Counted from the first letter of the stretch, positions 1 to 9,674 are shown. The stretch is DNA of 64,000 nucleotides from Hymenobacter sp. DG25B (GCF_000801315.1 NZ_CP010054.1:1240001-1304000), one strand, 5' to 3'. Notes: generated by a model not told the origin, from the sequence alone. A program made the numbers and translations.

Positions 1-186
1 GGTGTCCCAGCGGTCCTGCTGCTCCTTGCCCACTACGTCCTCGTCAAACTGAAAAACGAGGTTCTGGTACGGGTCAATTTCCTCGCCGTTGGCATCAGAC
101 CCAGCGTTGGAGCCGGTTTTGGAGCAGGCACCGAACAGGGCCAGTAACACCAGCAGAGACAGGCGAGAAAGAGTCTGACGCAACAT
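1..186 (-). CDS. Lipoprotein, N-terminal fragment (gene runs off the left edge)
   Basis: The gene reads leftward from an ATG at 184-186 and stays open to the window edge, giving 62 residues. The N terminus begins MLRQTLSRLSLLVLLALF and continues GACS, a lipoprotein signal peptide with the modified cysteine at residue 22, so the product is probably exported and lipid-anchored. The mature part is acidic and contains YQNLVFQFDEDV followed by DRWDT. This resembles my recollection of the first domain of Bacteroidota alpha-2-macroglobulin-like lipoproteins, but the fragment is too short to decide. A TACCTTTC box on the minus strand at 215-222 is a possible -7 element. The lipoprotein call is firm and the family is a guess. 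Confidence 0.6.
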   Translation of the reverse strand, partial: MLRQTLSRLSLLVLLALFGACSKTGSNAGSDANGEEIDPYQNLVFQFDEDVVGKEQQDRWDT

Positions 187-405
187 GGAATAGGGGATAG
201 GGAGGATAGTGGCGGAAAGGTAGAAAAATTGGAGAATGGATATGGATTTAGAAGGATATAATGCAAAAGCCGGGCGTAGCCCCGCCATTGACTAACTTGG
301 CCACTGATCCGGGTCTGCCCCGGCAAGGGCCTGCATAGCTACCGGATTTACAGGGACAAATCCTGCCAGAGTTTATCGTTCCTGATTAATTTTATCAGCT
401 ACCGC

Positions 406-2007
406 TTGAGACAAAGTAATCTTCTCTATTCTGCTTTATTTCTTCTGTTGCTGGGCCTGGGTATTGGCATCCGGGTGATACAGTTCCCGGATATTCCGGC
501 CGGGCTAAATCAGGACGAAGCCGGTAGTGCCTATGAGGCTTATTCCCTGGCCGAAACCGGCCAGGATAAATGGGGAAATACCTTGCCGGCTTATTTCCCT
601 TCCTGGGGCAGTGGGCAGAACGTTTTGCTCGCCTATTTAACGGTGCCGGTGGTCAAGGTATTCGGCCTCTCTATTGCTACGGCCCGGGTGGTGCAGTTGC
701 TGTTTGGTATCCTCACACTGCCCCTGTTCTTTTATTGTTTGCGGCCGCTGGGGCGGTTCCCGGCTTATGCCGGTTTACTGTTGCTGGCGGTGGTCCCCTG
801 GCATTTTATGTTGTCGCGCTGGGGGCTGGAAAGTAATCTGCTGCCGTTTTTTATGCTGTTGGGCTGCACTGTGCTTTCCCGGGCGTTAATTCTGGGACGT
901 AGGCGGTGGATTGTGCCCGCACTGCTGCCCTTTGCGCTGGCGCTGTATGCGTACGGCACAACTGTAATAGTGCTGCCCCTTTTTTTTGCGCTTGTTCTGC
1001 TGCTGTTCTTTCCCAGAATTCGCCGTAATGCCTGGAGCTGGCTATGGGCGCTGGGGCTGTTTGGGATAGTAGCTAGCCCCTTTTTTATCTATTTCCTGGA
1101 GAATTATTTATTGGGCCATAACGTAGCCTGGGCGGAGGATTTATTCTTTTCTACCCCGCTATTTCCTGGTAACCGGCTGGGGCAGGTAGCCGGTATAAAC
1201 CGGAAGTATATTCTGTGGACTAATTTTCAGTTTTTACGGTCTGGTTTTAACGATCATACCGTTTATAATTTATTGCCTGGCTTTCCGCTGCTGCTCACTT
1301 TTACCTGGCCAGTAGGCGTGGGGGCATTATTTATAGCCGCCGTGCAGACTGTACGCAAAAAAGGGACCCTTACCTCAGCAGATATAGTGGTGCGTGTGCT
1401 CGGTGCGTGGGCCATTTCTGCGCTGCCATTTCTTTTCCTGTTTGAGCTGAACGTTAACCGGTTTAATCACTTTTTTCTGCCCTGTATTGCACTCAGTATC
1501 TGGCTGATTAGTCTTGTTCTTATGCGTGTGCGCAGCTCCTGGGTAAGAGCAGCTATCAGCAGCCTGGTAGTAATTTGGATAGTAGTTGAGAGTAGTCTGG
1601 CTATCCGGTATTATTTCTCTGATTACAACCGTAGCGCCATTCGGGAAAATTTTAATGCCGGATTACAGGAGGCTTTTGCCGCAGTAGCCCGCCTTCCGGT
1701 AAGTCAGGTGCGCATTACGCAAGATATGCATCAGCCCTACGTATACACCTTGTTCTACCTGCAATATCCACCGGCCGCTTTTCAGAAAGAGGTGAAAATG
1801 ACGATTGAAAACGGGGAGTATAATGTGCATCAGTTTGGTAAATACAGGTTTTCTGATGACTACCTGGACCTGAACCGGGAATACGGCTATTTATCCCGCA
1901 AAAACGAATTCCCGGACACGGAAAAAAGCCGTCGGCAGGTGTATTATGCCAACGAGTTCTGGGAAGTAGGAATCATCAGGCCAGCGACAGAATCAATTCC
2001 GGAGTAA
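406..2007 (+). CDS. GT-C membrane glycosyltransferase (GT39/ArnT-like)
   Basis: This 533-residue polytopic protein has about ten hydrophobic segments. An Asp-Glu pair (residues 37-38, in GLNQDEAGSAYEAY) lies in the first periplasmic loop, the hallmark of PMT/ArnT-type GT-C enzymes that transfer sugar from a polyprenyl-phosphate donor to lipid, glycan or protein. The last 150 residues are soluble and presumably periplasmic. The acceptor cannot be read from sequence. The frame begins at a TTG and no ATG lies near it; the frame is open further upstream, so the start is uncertain. The coding DNA is visibly AT-richer than its neighbours (runs of ttattttt-type codons), which may indicate acquisition. 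No other glycan gene is adjacent. Confidence 0.75.
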   Translation: MRQSNLLYSALFLLLLGLGIGIRVIQFPDIPAGLNQDEAGSAYEAYSLAETGQDKWGNTLPAYFPSWGSGQNVLLAYLTVPVVKVFGLSIATARVVQLLFGILTLPLFFYCLRPLGRFPAYAGLLLLAVVPWHFMLSRWGLESNLLPFFMLLGCTVLSRALILGRRRWIVPALLPFALALYAYGTTVIVLPLFFALVLLLFFPRIRRNAWSWLWALGLFGIVASPFFIYFLENYLLGHNVAWAEDLFFSTPLFPGNRLGQVAGINRKYILWTNFQFLRSGFNDHTVYNLLPGFPLLLTFTWPVGVGALFIAAVQTVRKKGTLTSADIVVRVLGAWAISALPFLFLFELNVNRFNHFFLPCIALSIWLISLVLMRVRSSWVRAAISSLVVIWIVVESSLAIRYYFSDYNRSAIRENFNAGLQEAFAAVARLPVSQVRITQDMHQPYVYTLFYLQYPPAAFQKEVKMTIENGEYNVHQFGKYRFSDDYLDLNREYGYLSRKNEFPDTEKSRRQVYYANEFWEVGIIRPATESIPE

Positions 2008-2162
2008 ATCAAATAAAATGCGGCTTTTCCTGGCATAGCAGTAGCCAGTATTAATAGCGGCAAGTAAACCTGAACCGCACCCAGTAATTTGCCCGGCCTG
2101 GGGTAGGCATTTCGTAAATGCAAAGGCAAAAGGCTTGCTTGGCGGCGGAAGCAAATACTTGG

Positions 2163-2786
2163 TTAGTAGCCCCGGGTGGCCCGGCGCGTGGGAAACAGGT
2201 TGGGCTGCTTGGGGCGGTACAGCTCCATCGACTCATGGAGCAGCTGATAGATTAAAGTGCCCCGTGTCGGATTGCTTACATAAAAACTCCGCTCGGGCTG
2301 CTCGTTGCCGCTGATGCATACAAACACGCTATGTCCATCTAGCACGATGCGGTTTTTCTCTTTGTTCACTAAGTAGTCCGTGCTGCTCTGGTATACGGAA
2401 TCAGCAAGCTGAAAAAAAGCGCGGTTCTGCTTTGGGGTAAGTACTAGGCTGTCCAAGGAATAAAGCGCATAGTGCTCGTATAAGGAAATTATACGCGCTG
2501 ATTTCTGCGTTCTTTCCTGCTGGGTAAGGGTGGAGTCATGGAGGAAATTCTCAATGAGCTCCTTCAATTCTGCATCTTGGTTCAGGGCGTTTGCGGTGCT
2601 GTCGTAGCGGGCATACAGAATCTTTATCCGGGAGGCGGAGCGCGTCAGGTTTACCTTAAAGCTTCGCGAGCCTACGGCTACCTTCACCCCAATGGAATAA
2701 GCCGGAGGCTTTGGCGCCATTGGGGCCAGCCAGCTCAGGCAAATTATCAGCAGTGCACCGAGAAGAGTAGAAAAAGGCGCTAGCAT
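2163..2786 (-). CDS. Hypothetical membrane-anchored or secreted protein
   Basis: This is a 207-residue protein with a hydrophobic N-terminal segment (about residues 5-22) that could be a signal peptide or a single anchor. The rest is soluble, mixed charged and probably largely helical, with no motif I recognise. The C terminus (RPKQPNLFPTRRATRGY) is basic. It is divergent from the LysR regulator, with a gap of about 175 bp between the two starts, so the two could share a control region. I cannot assign a function. The unbroken frame and normal codon use support a real gene. Confidence 0.6.
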   Translation of the reverse strand: MLAPFSTLLGALLIICLSWLAPMAPKPPAYSIGVKVAVGSRSFKVNLTRSASRIKILYARYDSTANALNQDAELKELIENFLHDSTLTQQERTQKSARIISLYEHYALYSLDSLVLTPKQNRAFFQLADSVYQSSTDYLVNKEKNRIVLDGHSVFVCISGNEQPERSFYVSNPTRGTLIYQLLHESMELYRPKQPNLFPTRRATRGY

Positions 2787-2960
2787 ACCGGACTTATCAA
2801 TATTTAAACCTGCACTATGACTGGAAAGATAAGTGCCATTTGCTTAACCGGAGTTTTCTACCTTTCAGCCCTATGCGCACGCTGCTGTGCTTTGCCCGGG
2901 TGCTGGTAGCGGTGGAATGTGTTGTATTCTTTTTGCCTCAAGCTTCCTGCTCCGGCTGCC

Positions 2961-3866
2961 ATGCTTTCCCATCAACACGAAATATTTCTGGAAGTGGCCC
3001 GGCTGCTGAGCTTTACCAAAGCCGGGCAGGCCCTGTTCCTCAGCCAGTCGGCGGTGAGCAAGCAGGTGAAGGCGCTGGAAGAATACTACAAAACGGGCCT
3101 GTTTGAGCGCCTCGGCAATAGCGTGGTGCTCACGCCAGCCGGCGAGCTGCTGTACCAAAAGCTGCTTTTGGCCAAACAGCTGCAGCATGATCTGCACCAG
3201 GAATTCACCACGCTCAGCGAAGACTTCTCGCCGCAGATGCGCATGGTTATCGGGGCCAGCACCACCATTTCCCTGTACATTATTCCGCCGGTGCTGTCGG
3301 CGTATCTGAGTAAGTTTCCGAACACCCAGCTCACCCTGAAAAACCGCAACAGCGAAAACATCCTGAAAGCCCTGCTGGAACATGAAATCGACCTGGGCAT
3401 TATCGAGGGAATTCATAAAGTCAGCAACGTGACGTACACGCCTCTACTCACCGATGAGGTAGTGGCGGTGTGCTCCGCGCGCAACCCGCTGCACCGGGAA
3501 GAGCTGGTAGCCCAGGACCTTTTGCACATTCCGGTGGCTTTGCGCGAGTCCGGCTCCGGCACGCTGGCGGTGCTGGAGGAAGCCCTGGCCACGCACCGCA
3601 TCAAGCTCACCGACCTGCCAGTGAAAGTGCGGCTGGGCGGCACCGAGGCCCTGAAAAACTTTGTGCGGGTAGATACCTGCCTGGCCTTTCTGCCCCGGCA
3701 GGCCGTGATGAAAGAGCTGGCCTCGGGCGAACTGATTGAGGTACCCGTCCGGGACCTGAACCTGGTGCGGCACTTTGATTTTGTGCAGCGCAAAGGCACC
3801 GAAAACAATGTGCCCTACAAAAGCTTCGTGCAGTTTGCACAGCGCTACTATTCCAAACAGGAATAG
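2961..3866 (+). CDS. LysR-family transcriptional regulator
   Basis: This 301-residue protein starts at the ATG giving MLSHQHEIFLEVARLLSF; the longer frame upstream is not needed. Residues 1-60 form the winged helix-turn-helix typical of LysR proteins (FTKAGQALFLSQSAVSKQVK is the recognition region), and residues 90-295 are a periplasmic-binding-protein-like effector domain beginning GASTTISLYIIPPVL, most like the CysL type. It lies 64 bp upstream of threonine synthase in the same orientation and is divergent from the hypothetical gene on its left, so either could be its target. The effector is unknown. The family call is secure; the regulon is inferred from position only. Confidence 0.88.
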   Translation: MLSHQHEIFLEVARLLSFTKAGQALFLSQSAVSKQVKALEEYYKTGLFERLGNSVVLTPAGELLYQKLLLAKQLQHDLHQEFTTLSEDFSPQMRMVIGASTTISLYIIPPVLSAYLSKFPNTQLTLKNRNSENILKALLEHEIDLGIIEGIHKVSNVTYTPLLTDEVVAVCSARNPLHREELVAQDLLHIPVALRESGSGTLAVLEEALATHRIKLTDLPVKVRLGGTEALKNFVRVDTCLAFLPRQAVMKELASGELIEVPVRDLNLVRHFDFVQRKGTENNVPYKSFVQFAQRYYSKQE

Positions 3867-3930
3867 GCCAGTCTAAATAGCCATTTGTTTTAGGAATAGG
3901 GTAAGAGGAGTTTTGCGTAACAGTACTCCT

Positions 3931-5133
3931 ATGCTTACTCTTCTCGAAACCGCTACTCGTCTGGCGCAACTGCATTGCGCAGCTTGCCACCAGACCTACT
4001 CGCCCCATATGCTGCAGTCCGTTTCGCCGTGCTGTCAGCAGCCCCTGTTGGCCGAATACAGCCTGCAGGAGCCCCTTTCCCGGGTCGATGGTATTCAGCC
4101 CACTGAAAACTCCATGTGGCGTTACCAGCAGCTGCTGCCCCTGCAGAACGCTGCCCACCGGGTAACACTGGGCGAAGGCTGGACGCCGCTGCTACTCCTG
4201 CCACGCCTGGGCGCCCAATATGGCCTGCGTAGCCTGCTGCTGAAGGATGAAGGCCAGAACCCAACCGGCTCATTTAAGGCGCGGGGCCTGAGTATGGCTA
4301 TTTCCAAAGCCAAAGAACTGGGTGTTACTGGCTGTATTATTCCCACGGCCGGCAATGCCGGGGTGGCTATGGCTGCCTATTGCGCCCGGGCAGGTATGCG
4401 GGCCGTGGTAGTGATGCCCCGCCACACGCCCAATGCCTTCAAGGAAGAGTGCTACTGGTACGGCGCCGAAGTACACCTGGTAGATGGCCTTATCAATGAC
4501 TGCGCCGCCTTGGTTCGTCAGCTGAACGCCGATAATGCCCTGCTCGATGTATCGACGCTAAAGGAACCCTACCGCCTGGAAGGCAAGAAAACCATGGGCT
4601 ATGAGCTGGCCGAGCAGCTGAACTGGCAGTTGCCCGATGTGCTGCTGTACCCTGCCGGCGGCGGCACCGGACTCATCGGTATCTGGAAAGCATTTCAGGA
4701 AATGCGGGCGCTGGGCTGGTTGGCGGCTGATGTAAAGCTGCCGCGCATGGTGGCCGTGCAGGCCGCTACCTGCTGCCCCCTGATTGAAACGCTGGCCGGG
4801 CACCAGGCAAACTGCCACGCCTATGTGGGCCAGGCTACCATTGCCAACGGGCTGGCCGTGCCCCGCCCGTTGGGTGAGGCGCTGATGCTGCGCGTGCTGC
4901 GGGAGTCGGGGGGCACGGCCGTTAGCATCACCGATGAGCAGATGCTGGAAGGCATGCGCGAGCTGGCCCGGCAGGAGGGGCTGTTTGTAGCGCCAGAAGG
5001 CGCGGCCGTTTGGATGGCCGCCCGCCAGCTGCTGGCTTCCGGCTGGCTGCAGCCGCACGAGCAGGTGGTGCTGCTGAATACCGGCTCGGCCCAGAAATAC
5101 CTGGAAAATGTAATGGGTCGATTTCAGGACTAG
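3931..5133 (+). CDS. thrC: Threonine synthase
   Basis: A PLP enzyme of fold type II, 400 residues from the ATG at 3931; an in-frame TTG 18 bp upstream is the alternative start. It probably converts O-phospho-L-homoserine to threonine. An N-terminal zinc-ribbon-like segment (CAAC near residue 16, then a Cys pair near 35) matches the archaeal/plant-like threonine synthase subtype. The PLP lysine lies in NPTGSFKARG, and a glycine-rich phosphate loop, PAGGGTGL, follows at about residue 245. No other thr gene is adjacent; the upstream neighbour is a LysR regulator. Threonine dehydratase or a related lyase is the main alternative, but the zinc-ribbon N terminus favours ThrC. Confidence 0.82.
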   Translation: MLTLLETATRLAQLHCAACHQTYSPHMLQSVSPCCQQPLLAEYSLQEPLSRVDGIQPTENSMWRYQQLLPLQNAAHRVTLGEGWTPLLLLPRLGAQYGLRSLLLKDEGQNPTGSFKARGLSMAISKAKELGVTGCIIPTAGNAGVAMAAYCARAGMRAVVVMPRHTPNAFKEECYWYGAEVHLVDGLINDCAALVRQLNADNALLDVSTLKEPYRLEGKKTMGYELAEQLNWQLPDVLLYPAGGGTGLIGIWKAFQEMRALGWLAADVKLPRMVAVQAATCCPLIETLAGHQANCHAYVGQATIANGLAVPRPLGEALMLRVLRESGGTAVSITDEQMLEGMRELARQEGLFVAPEGAAVWMAARQLLASGWLQPHEQVVLLNTGSAQKYLENVMGRFQD

Positions 5134-5238
5134 CCGCCCGGCAGGCAGTAATTTTCGGTACCAAAGTCCGTTACTGTTTCGCCGGAAAGCAGGAGGGAGG
5201 ACGCTACCAACACAAGCCTAAACTGGTTACTTTGCCGG

Positions 5239-7989
5239 ATGCACGCTCCAACTTCTTATTCCACCGGTTTCCTGCTGGCTCTGGGCCTGCTGGGTTCGTG
5301 TCAGATGTCGAAAGCTCCTTCTATGCCGCCTGTTTCAGCTTCTGCCACCCGACAGGCGGTGCCGCCCGTGTGGCAGTCGGCGGCTTATACCGTGTACCGC
5401 GACTCCCTGGTGCAGGGTAGATACACTGCCCGCGCCCGCTCGCGCACCGAATTGACGTCTAACTACCAAAGCCCGGCCAACGAGTTTCAGAGCCCGCAGG
5501 TGAACTTCAAGTTCAGCCTAAACGGCAAAGACAACGAAATGCAGCCCGGCCAGGACCACGTGTTTATGGCGCTGCCGCAGGCCGGTGGCACGGGCCTGGA
5601 AACGCCGCTTATCGTGTTCGGGCAGCAGTACGTGGACCGCACGCCGGTGCCTGCCAACACCTACCTCGCCCCCAATACCCCGCTGAAAATCCGGCTGGAT
5701 CTGCGCCCCGTGCTGGCCGCGTTTGAAAAGCAGGGTTACTACCCGCTTTACAACGGCCAAAAACTCTATAAGCAGGACCTGAAGCACGTATTTGTGGCCG
5801 GCAACACGGCCCCGCTGAGCTGGGACTTCGATAACCTCATCAACAAGCCCCAGCTGGAGCTGAAAGACCCCGACGGCAACGGCATCTATGAAACCACCGT
5901 GGTGCTGAATGCCCACTCCGACGCCAAAACCACCGCCGGCGAGTGGAAGCAGACGCTGGATACGTCCGGAATGCCTCAGTATTCTTCCGACTATCCTTTG
6001 CTGGATGCCCTCTACAACCTGGCCCTGGAAGAAGCCAAGCGCGCCGTAGAGCCCGATGGCACCTTCCGTACCGGTCAGGAGTGGGCCGGCGTCTGGACGC
6101 GGGATATCAGCTACAGTATCATCCTGGCCCAGGCCGCCCTGCAGCCCGAGGTAGCCAAAACCAGCCTGCTGCGCAAAGTCACGCCCGATGGCCGCATTAT
6201 TCAGGATACCGGCACGGGCGGCGCTTATCCGTGCTCCACGGACCGCATGATCTGGGCCACCGCCGCCTGGGAAATCTACAAAACCACCGGCGACGAAGCC
6301 TGGCTGCGCAAGGCGTACCCCATCATTAAAAAATCGATTGAGGATGATGTGCCGAATGCCTACGACCTGCAAACCGGCCTGGTACGCGGCGAATCCTCCT
6401 TCCTGGACTGGCGCGAGCAGACTTACCCAAAGTGGATGCAGCCGGCCGATATTTATCAGTCAGAAAACCTGGGCACGAATGTCGTGCATTTTCAGGCCAA
6501 CCAGGTGCTGGCCCTGATGGCTGATAAGCTAGGTCACAAGTTTGTGGCTGCTATGCACAGGCTGCTGGCCGAAAACATTAAAAAAGGCATTAATCAGCAC
6601 CTGTGGCTGGATGGCAAGGGCTACTACGCGCAGTACCGCTACGGCCGCAATTTCGCCCTGGTTTCGCCGAAGGCGGAAGCGCTGGGCGAGGCGCTGACGG
6701 TGCTTTTTGGGGCTACGGAGGGTAGCCGGGCCCAAACGGTAATGGCCCACACGCCCGTTATGGACTACGGTATTCCGTGCATTTACCCCCAGATTTCGGG
6801 AATTCCGCCTTACCATAACAATGCCGTGTGGCCCTTTGTGCAGAGCTACTGGGGCCTGGCCGCCGCCAAAACCGGCAACGAAATGGCCTTTATGGAGAGC
6901 CTGATGGCCGTAAGCAGGCCCGCGGCGCTGTTCCTCACCAACAAGGAAAACTTCGTGGCCAGCAACGGCGACTTTGCCGGCACCCAAATCAACTCCAGCA
7001 ACATGCTCTGGAGCCTTTCCGGCTCGCTGGCGCTGGTGTATAAGGGCTTGTTTGGTATGGATTTTCAAACCGACCGCCTCGTATTCCAGCCCTTTGTGCC
7101 GCAGGCACTGCAGGGCACCCGCAAACTCACCGGTTTCAAATACCGCCAGGCCTTGCTGAACATTGAAATGACGGGCTTTGGCCAGGGTATCCGCACCATT
7201 ACCCTGGATGGGCAGCCCTTAGCCGATGCCGCCGTGCTGGCCACGCTCACCGGTCCGCACGACATCAAAATTGAACTCCCTAGCACCGCTTTTGCCGCCT
7301 CTTCCCTGAATAAAGTAGCGCACCACATGTCCCCCATGACGCCGGCCGTGCGCTACGCCAACGGCCGCCTTGCCTGGGCGCGGGTGGAAGGCGCCACGGC
7401 GTATCAGATCCTGCGCAACGGACAGTTTGCCGGCCGCACCACCGAGCCCGTTTTCCCGGTGCCGGCCCCGCAAACCTACACGGAGTACCAGGTAGTGGCT
7501 ATAGATGCCCAGAAAGCCGAAAGCTTTGCCAGTGAGCCGCTGGCCGTGGAACCGGACAAGTTCCGAAGCACCGTAGAGGTAGAAACTGCCGCCAATAAAT
7601 CAGGCAAGGCTTACAAAGGTGCCACCGGCCCGGGCTTCGTGGAAATCAGCAAAACCCAGAACCGCCGCCTAACGCTGCGTGTGCCCGTGCCCGCCGATGG
7701 CCTGTATGCCGTGGATTTTCGCTACGCCAACGGCAATGGCCCCATCAATACCAGCAACAAATGCGCTATCCGCACGCTAAGCCAGGGCAAGCAGCAGCTG
7801 GGAACGGTGGTGCTGCCCCAGCGCGGGGTGGAGGAGTGGTCGGACTGGGGCTATACCAACCCCATCACGGTGCGCCTGAGTAAAGGCACCGCCACGCTCA
7901 CGCTCAGCTTTGAGCCGGCTAATAAGAATATGAACGGAGAGGTGAATCAGGCCATGCTCGACCATCTGCGCCTGACCCGGATTCAATAA
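5239..7989 (+). CDS. Six-hairpin glycoside hydrolase lipoprotein with C-terminal carbohydrate-binding-like domain
   Basis: This is a 916-residue exported protein. The leader ends LALGLLGSCQM, a lipoprotein signal, so the enzyme is probably on an outer or periplasmic membrane face. Residues about 30-240 look like a beta-rich N-terminal domain. Residues about 250-660 have the repeating helical-hairpin character of (alpha/alpha)6 glycosidases, with signature stretches VWTRDISYS, GGAYPCSTDRMIWA and SSFLDWREQTYP and candidate acidic catalytic residues in each. A fibronectin-like segment follows, and the last 140 residues resemble a CBM6/35-type domain (VETAANKSGKAY near its start, LDHLRLTR at its end). 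Substrate specificity is not readable. A TTACTTTG box lies 4 nt before the ATG. The gene appears monocistronic. Confidence 0.78.
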   Translation: MHAPTSYSTGFLLALGLLGSCQMSKAPSMPPVSASATRQAVPPVWQSAAYTVYRDSLVQGRYTARARSRTELTSNYQSPANEFQSPQVNFKFSLNGKDNEMQPGQDHVFMALPQAGGTGLETPLIVFGQQYVDRTPVPANTYLAPNTPLKIRLDLRPVLAAFEKQGYYPLYNGQKLYKQDLKHVFVAGNTAPLSWDFDNLINKPQLELKDPDGNGIYETTVVLNAHSDAKTTAGEWKQTLDTSGMPQYSSDYPLLDALYNLALEEAKRAVEPDGTFRTGQEWAGVWTRDISYSIILAQAALQPEVAKTSLLRKVTPDGRIIQDTGTGGAYPCSTDRMIWATAAWEIYKTTGDEAWLRKAYPIIKKSIEDDVPNAYDLQTGLVRGESSFLDWREQTYPKWMQPADIYQSENLGTNVVHFQANQVLALMADKLGHKFVAAMHRLLAENIKKGINQHLWLDGKGYYAQYRYGRNFALVSPKAEALGEALTVLFGATEGSRAQTVMAHTPVMDYGIPCIYPQISGIPPYHNNAVWPFVQSYWGLAAAKTGNEMAFMESLMAVSRPAALFLTNKENFVASNGDFAGTQINSSNMLWSLSGSLALVYKGLFGMDFQTDRLVFQPFVPQALQGTRKLTGFKYRQALLNIEMTGFGQGIRTITLDGQPLADAAVLATLTGPHDIKIELPSTAFAASSLNKVAHHMSPMTPAVRYANGRLAWARVEGATAYQILRNGQFAGRTTEPVFPVPAPQTYTEYQVVAIDAQKAESFASEPLAVEPDKFRSTVEVETAANKSGKAYKGATGPGFVEISKTQNRRLTLRVPVPADGLYAVDFRYANGNGPINTSNKCAIRTLSQGKQQLGTVVLPQRGVEEWSDWGYTNPITVRLSKGTATLTLSFEPANKNMNGEVNQAMLDHLRLTRIQ

Positions 7990-8035
7990 ATGCTTCTTTC
8001 GGTACAGTTAAGGCAAACCTACCCTGCTTACATCC

Positions 8036-8084
8036 TTCAACACCCCTTCCAAACAAAGTTAATCTGTTTTGGAGGGGTGTTGAA
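8036..8084 (+). terminator. Large hairpin downstream of the glycosidase gene
   Basis: Arms of about 19 nt (TTCAACACCCCTTCC and its complement, with one bulge) enclose an 11-nt loop. The hairpin ends in TTTTAA, only a short T tract, so it may act as a terminator or as an mRNA 3' stabiliser for the glycosidase transcript. Confidence 0.6.
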
Positions 8085-8261
8085 TTTTAAGGGGGGGGTG
8101 AATTAATAGATATGAATTTTATAAAATGACTTTAAAACGAAGGGGGTGTATTGAAAAATCATGCGGATATTATTGTAAAGGCATTAAAATTTAGGGTAGT
8201 ATTCGATTAATGTTTCAACTGAACTGTATATTGCCTTTCGATTTGACAGGGTGATGGTTGA

Positions 8262-9674
8262 ATGGTTGAGATATTTTCAAAAATGAGGGCTCCTGCTGTA
8301 TTTCGTCCGAGTGTAAGTCTGTTCACGCTATTTACGCTGGTGGTCCTGTGCCTGCTGGCCGCGTTTGTGGATTTGCCGCACCCTAGCGCCGTGGCCGGCT
8401 CTTTAAACCCCGCCGATGTGGCTTGGATGCTCACCGCCACCGCCTTCGTGCTGATTATGACGCCCGGGCTTTCGTTCTTTTATGGTGGTATGGTGCGGCC
8501 TAAAAACGTTATCAGTACCATGCTGCAAAGTTTCGTGGCGCTGGGCGTTATCTCGCTGGTCTTCTACTTTGTGGGGTTCTCGCTGGCCTACGGCGAATCC
8601 TGGCATGGGCTCATCGGCAACCCTCTTACCTATATCATGTTGCGCAATGTGGGCACGGCGCCCAATCCTGCGTTTGCCGCCACTATTCCCTTCATTCTCT
8701 ACTTCGCCTTCCAACTGAAGTTTGCCATTATCACTCCGGCGCTCATCACCGGCTCGTTTGCCGAGCGGGTGCGCTTTAAGGGCTATCTGGCCTTTATGGT
8801 GCTTTTCAGCCTGTTCATCTACTGTCCACTGGCCCACTGGACGTGGCACCCCGAGGGCTTCCTGCGCAAGTGGGGCGTGCTGGATTTTGCCGGTGGCACG
8901 GTAGTACATATTTCGGCGGGCATTGCGGCCCTGGCGGGCGCTATGGTGCTGGGCCGGCGCAACGCGCACGTGCGTAAATCATCTTTCTCCACGCCCAATG
9001 TGCCGTTTGTTCTGTTGGGTACGGGCTTGCTTTGGTTTGGCTGGTTTGGGTTTAATGCCGGCTCGGCGCTGGGCGCGAATGAGCTGGCGGCTACATCTTT
9101 TGTGAATACCAACCTGGCCTCGGCCGCCGCGCTGGTGGCCTGGCTGCTGATTGAAGTGGCCCGCAACGGCAAGCCCACGGCAGTGGGCGCCTGCATTGGG
9201 GCGGTGGTAGGCCTGGTGGCCATTACGCCGGCGGCCGGGTATGTTACCTACGGCCAAAGCCTGCTGATTGGCGTGGTAGGTGCCCTGGTAAGCCACACCG
9301 CCGTGCACTGGCAGAACAGCCGCACTACCATTGACGACACGCTGGACGTGTTTCCCTGCCACGGCCTGGGTGGCATTGTGGGCATGCTGCTCACGGGCGT
9401 GTTTGCCGATAAAGTAGGGCTGGTGCACGGCTCGTTCACCACCTTCGGCTACCATGTGCTGGGCCTGCTGATTGTGGTTACGTATTCCTTTGTGGGAGCC
9501 TGGGTGCTGCTCAAAATCACCGACCGGTTCTTTGCCCTACGGGTGAAATCAGCGGAAGAGGAGCTGGGCCTCGACCTCAGTCAGCACGAGGAGTCCACCT
9601 ACCACGTGGATGAAGAGTTTGAGCAAAGCTTCCGCCGGGAGCTGCAGGCCAGTAGCGTACTCAGCAGCCAGTAA
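8262..9674 (+). CDS. amt: Ammonium transporter (Amt/MEP/Rh family)
   Basis: A 470-residue inner-membrane channel with about eleven transmembrane helices after an N-terminal signal-like segment. Family signatures are present: MTPGLSFFYGGMVRPKNV in the first core helices, DFAGGTVVHISAG carrying the gating Asp and the first pore His, and CHGLGGIVGMLL carrying the second pore His. It imports ammonium or ammonia. The last 45 residues form a cytosolic tail rich in Glu. No PII (glnK) gene is adjacent, which is unusual for amt genes but common enough in this phylum. The start may be the ATG at 8262 or the one at 8283. Its stop is 2 bp from the stop of the convergent ZIP gene. Confidence 0.93.
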   Translation: MVEIFSKMRAPAVFRPSVSLFTLFTLVVLCLLAAFVDLPHPSAVAGSLNPADVAWMLTATAFVLIMTPGLSFFYGGMVRPKNVISTMLQSFVALGVISLVFYFVGFSLAYGESWHGLIGNPLTYIMLRNVGTAPNPAFAATIPFILYFAFQLKFAIITPALITGSFAERVRFKGYLAFMVLFSLFIYCPLAHWTWHPEGFLRKWGVLDFAGGTVVHISAGIAALAGAMVLGRRNAHVRKSSFSTPNVPFVLLGTGLLWFGWFGFNAGSALGANELAATSFVNTNLASAAALVAWLLIEVARNGKPTAVGACIGAVVGLVAITPAAGYVTYGQSLLIGVVGALVSHTAVHWQNSRTTIDDTLDVFPCHGLGGIVGMLLTGVFADKVGLVHGSFTTFGYHVLGLLIVVTYSFVGAWVLLKITDRFFALRVKSAEEELGLDLSQHEESTYHVDEEFEQSFRRELQASSVLSSQ

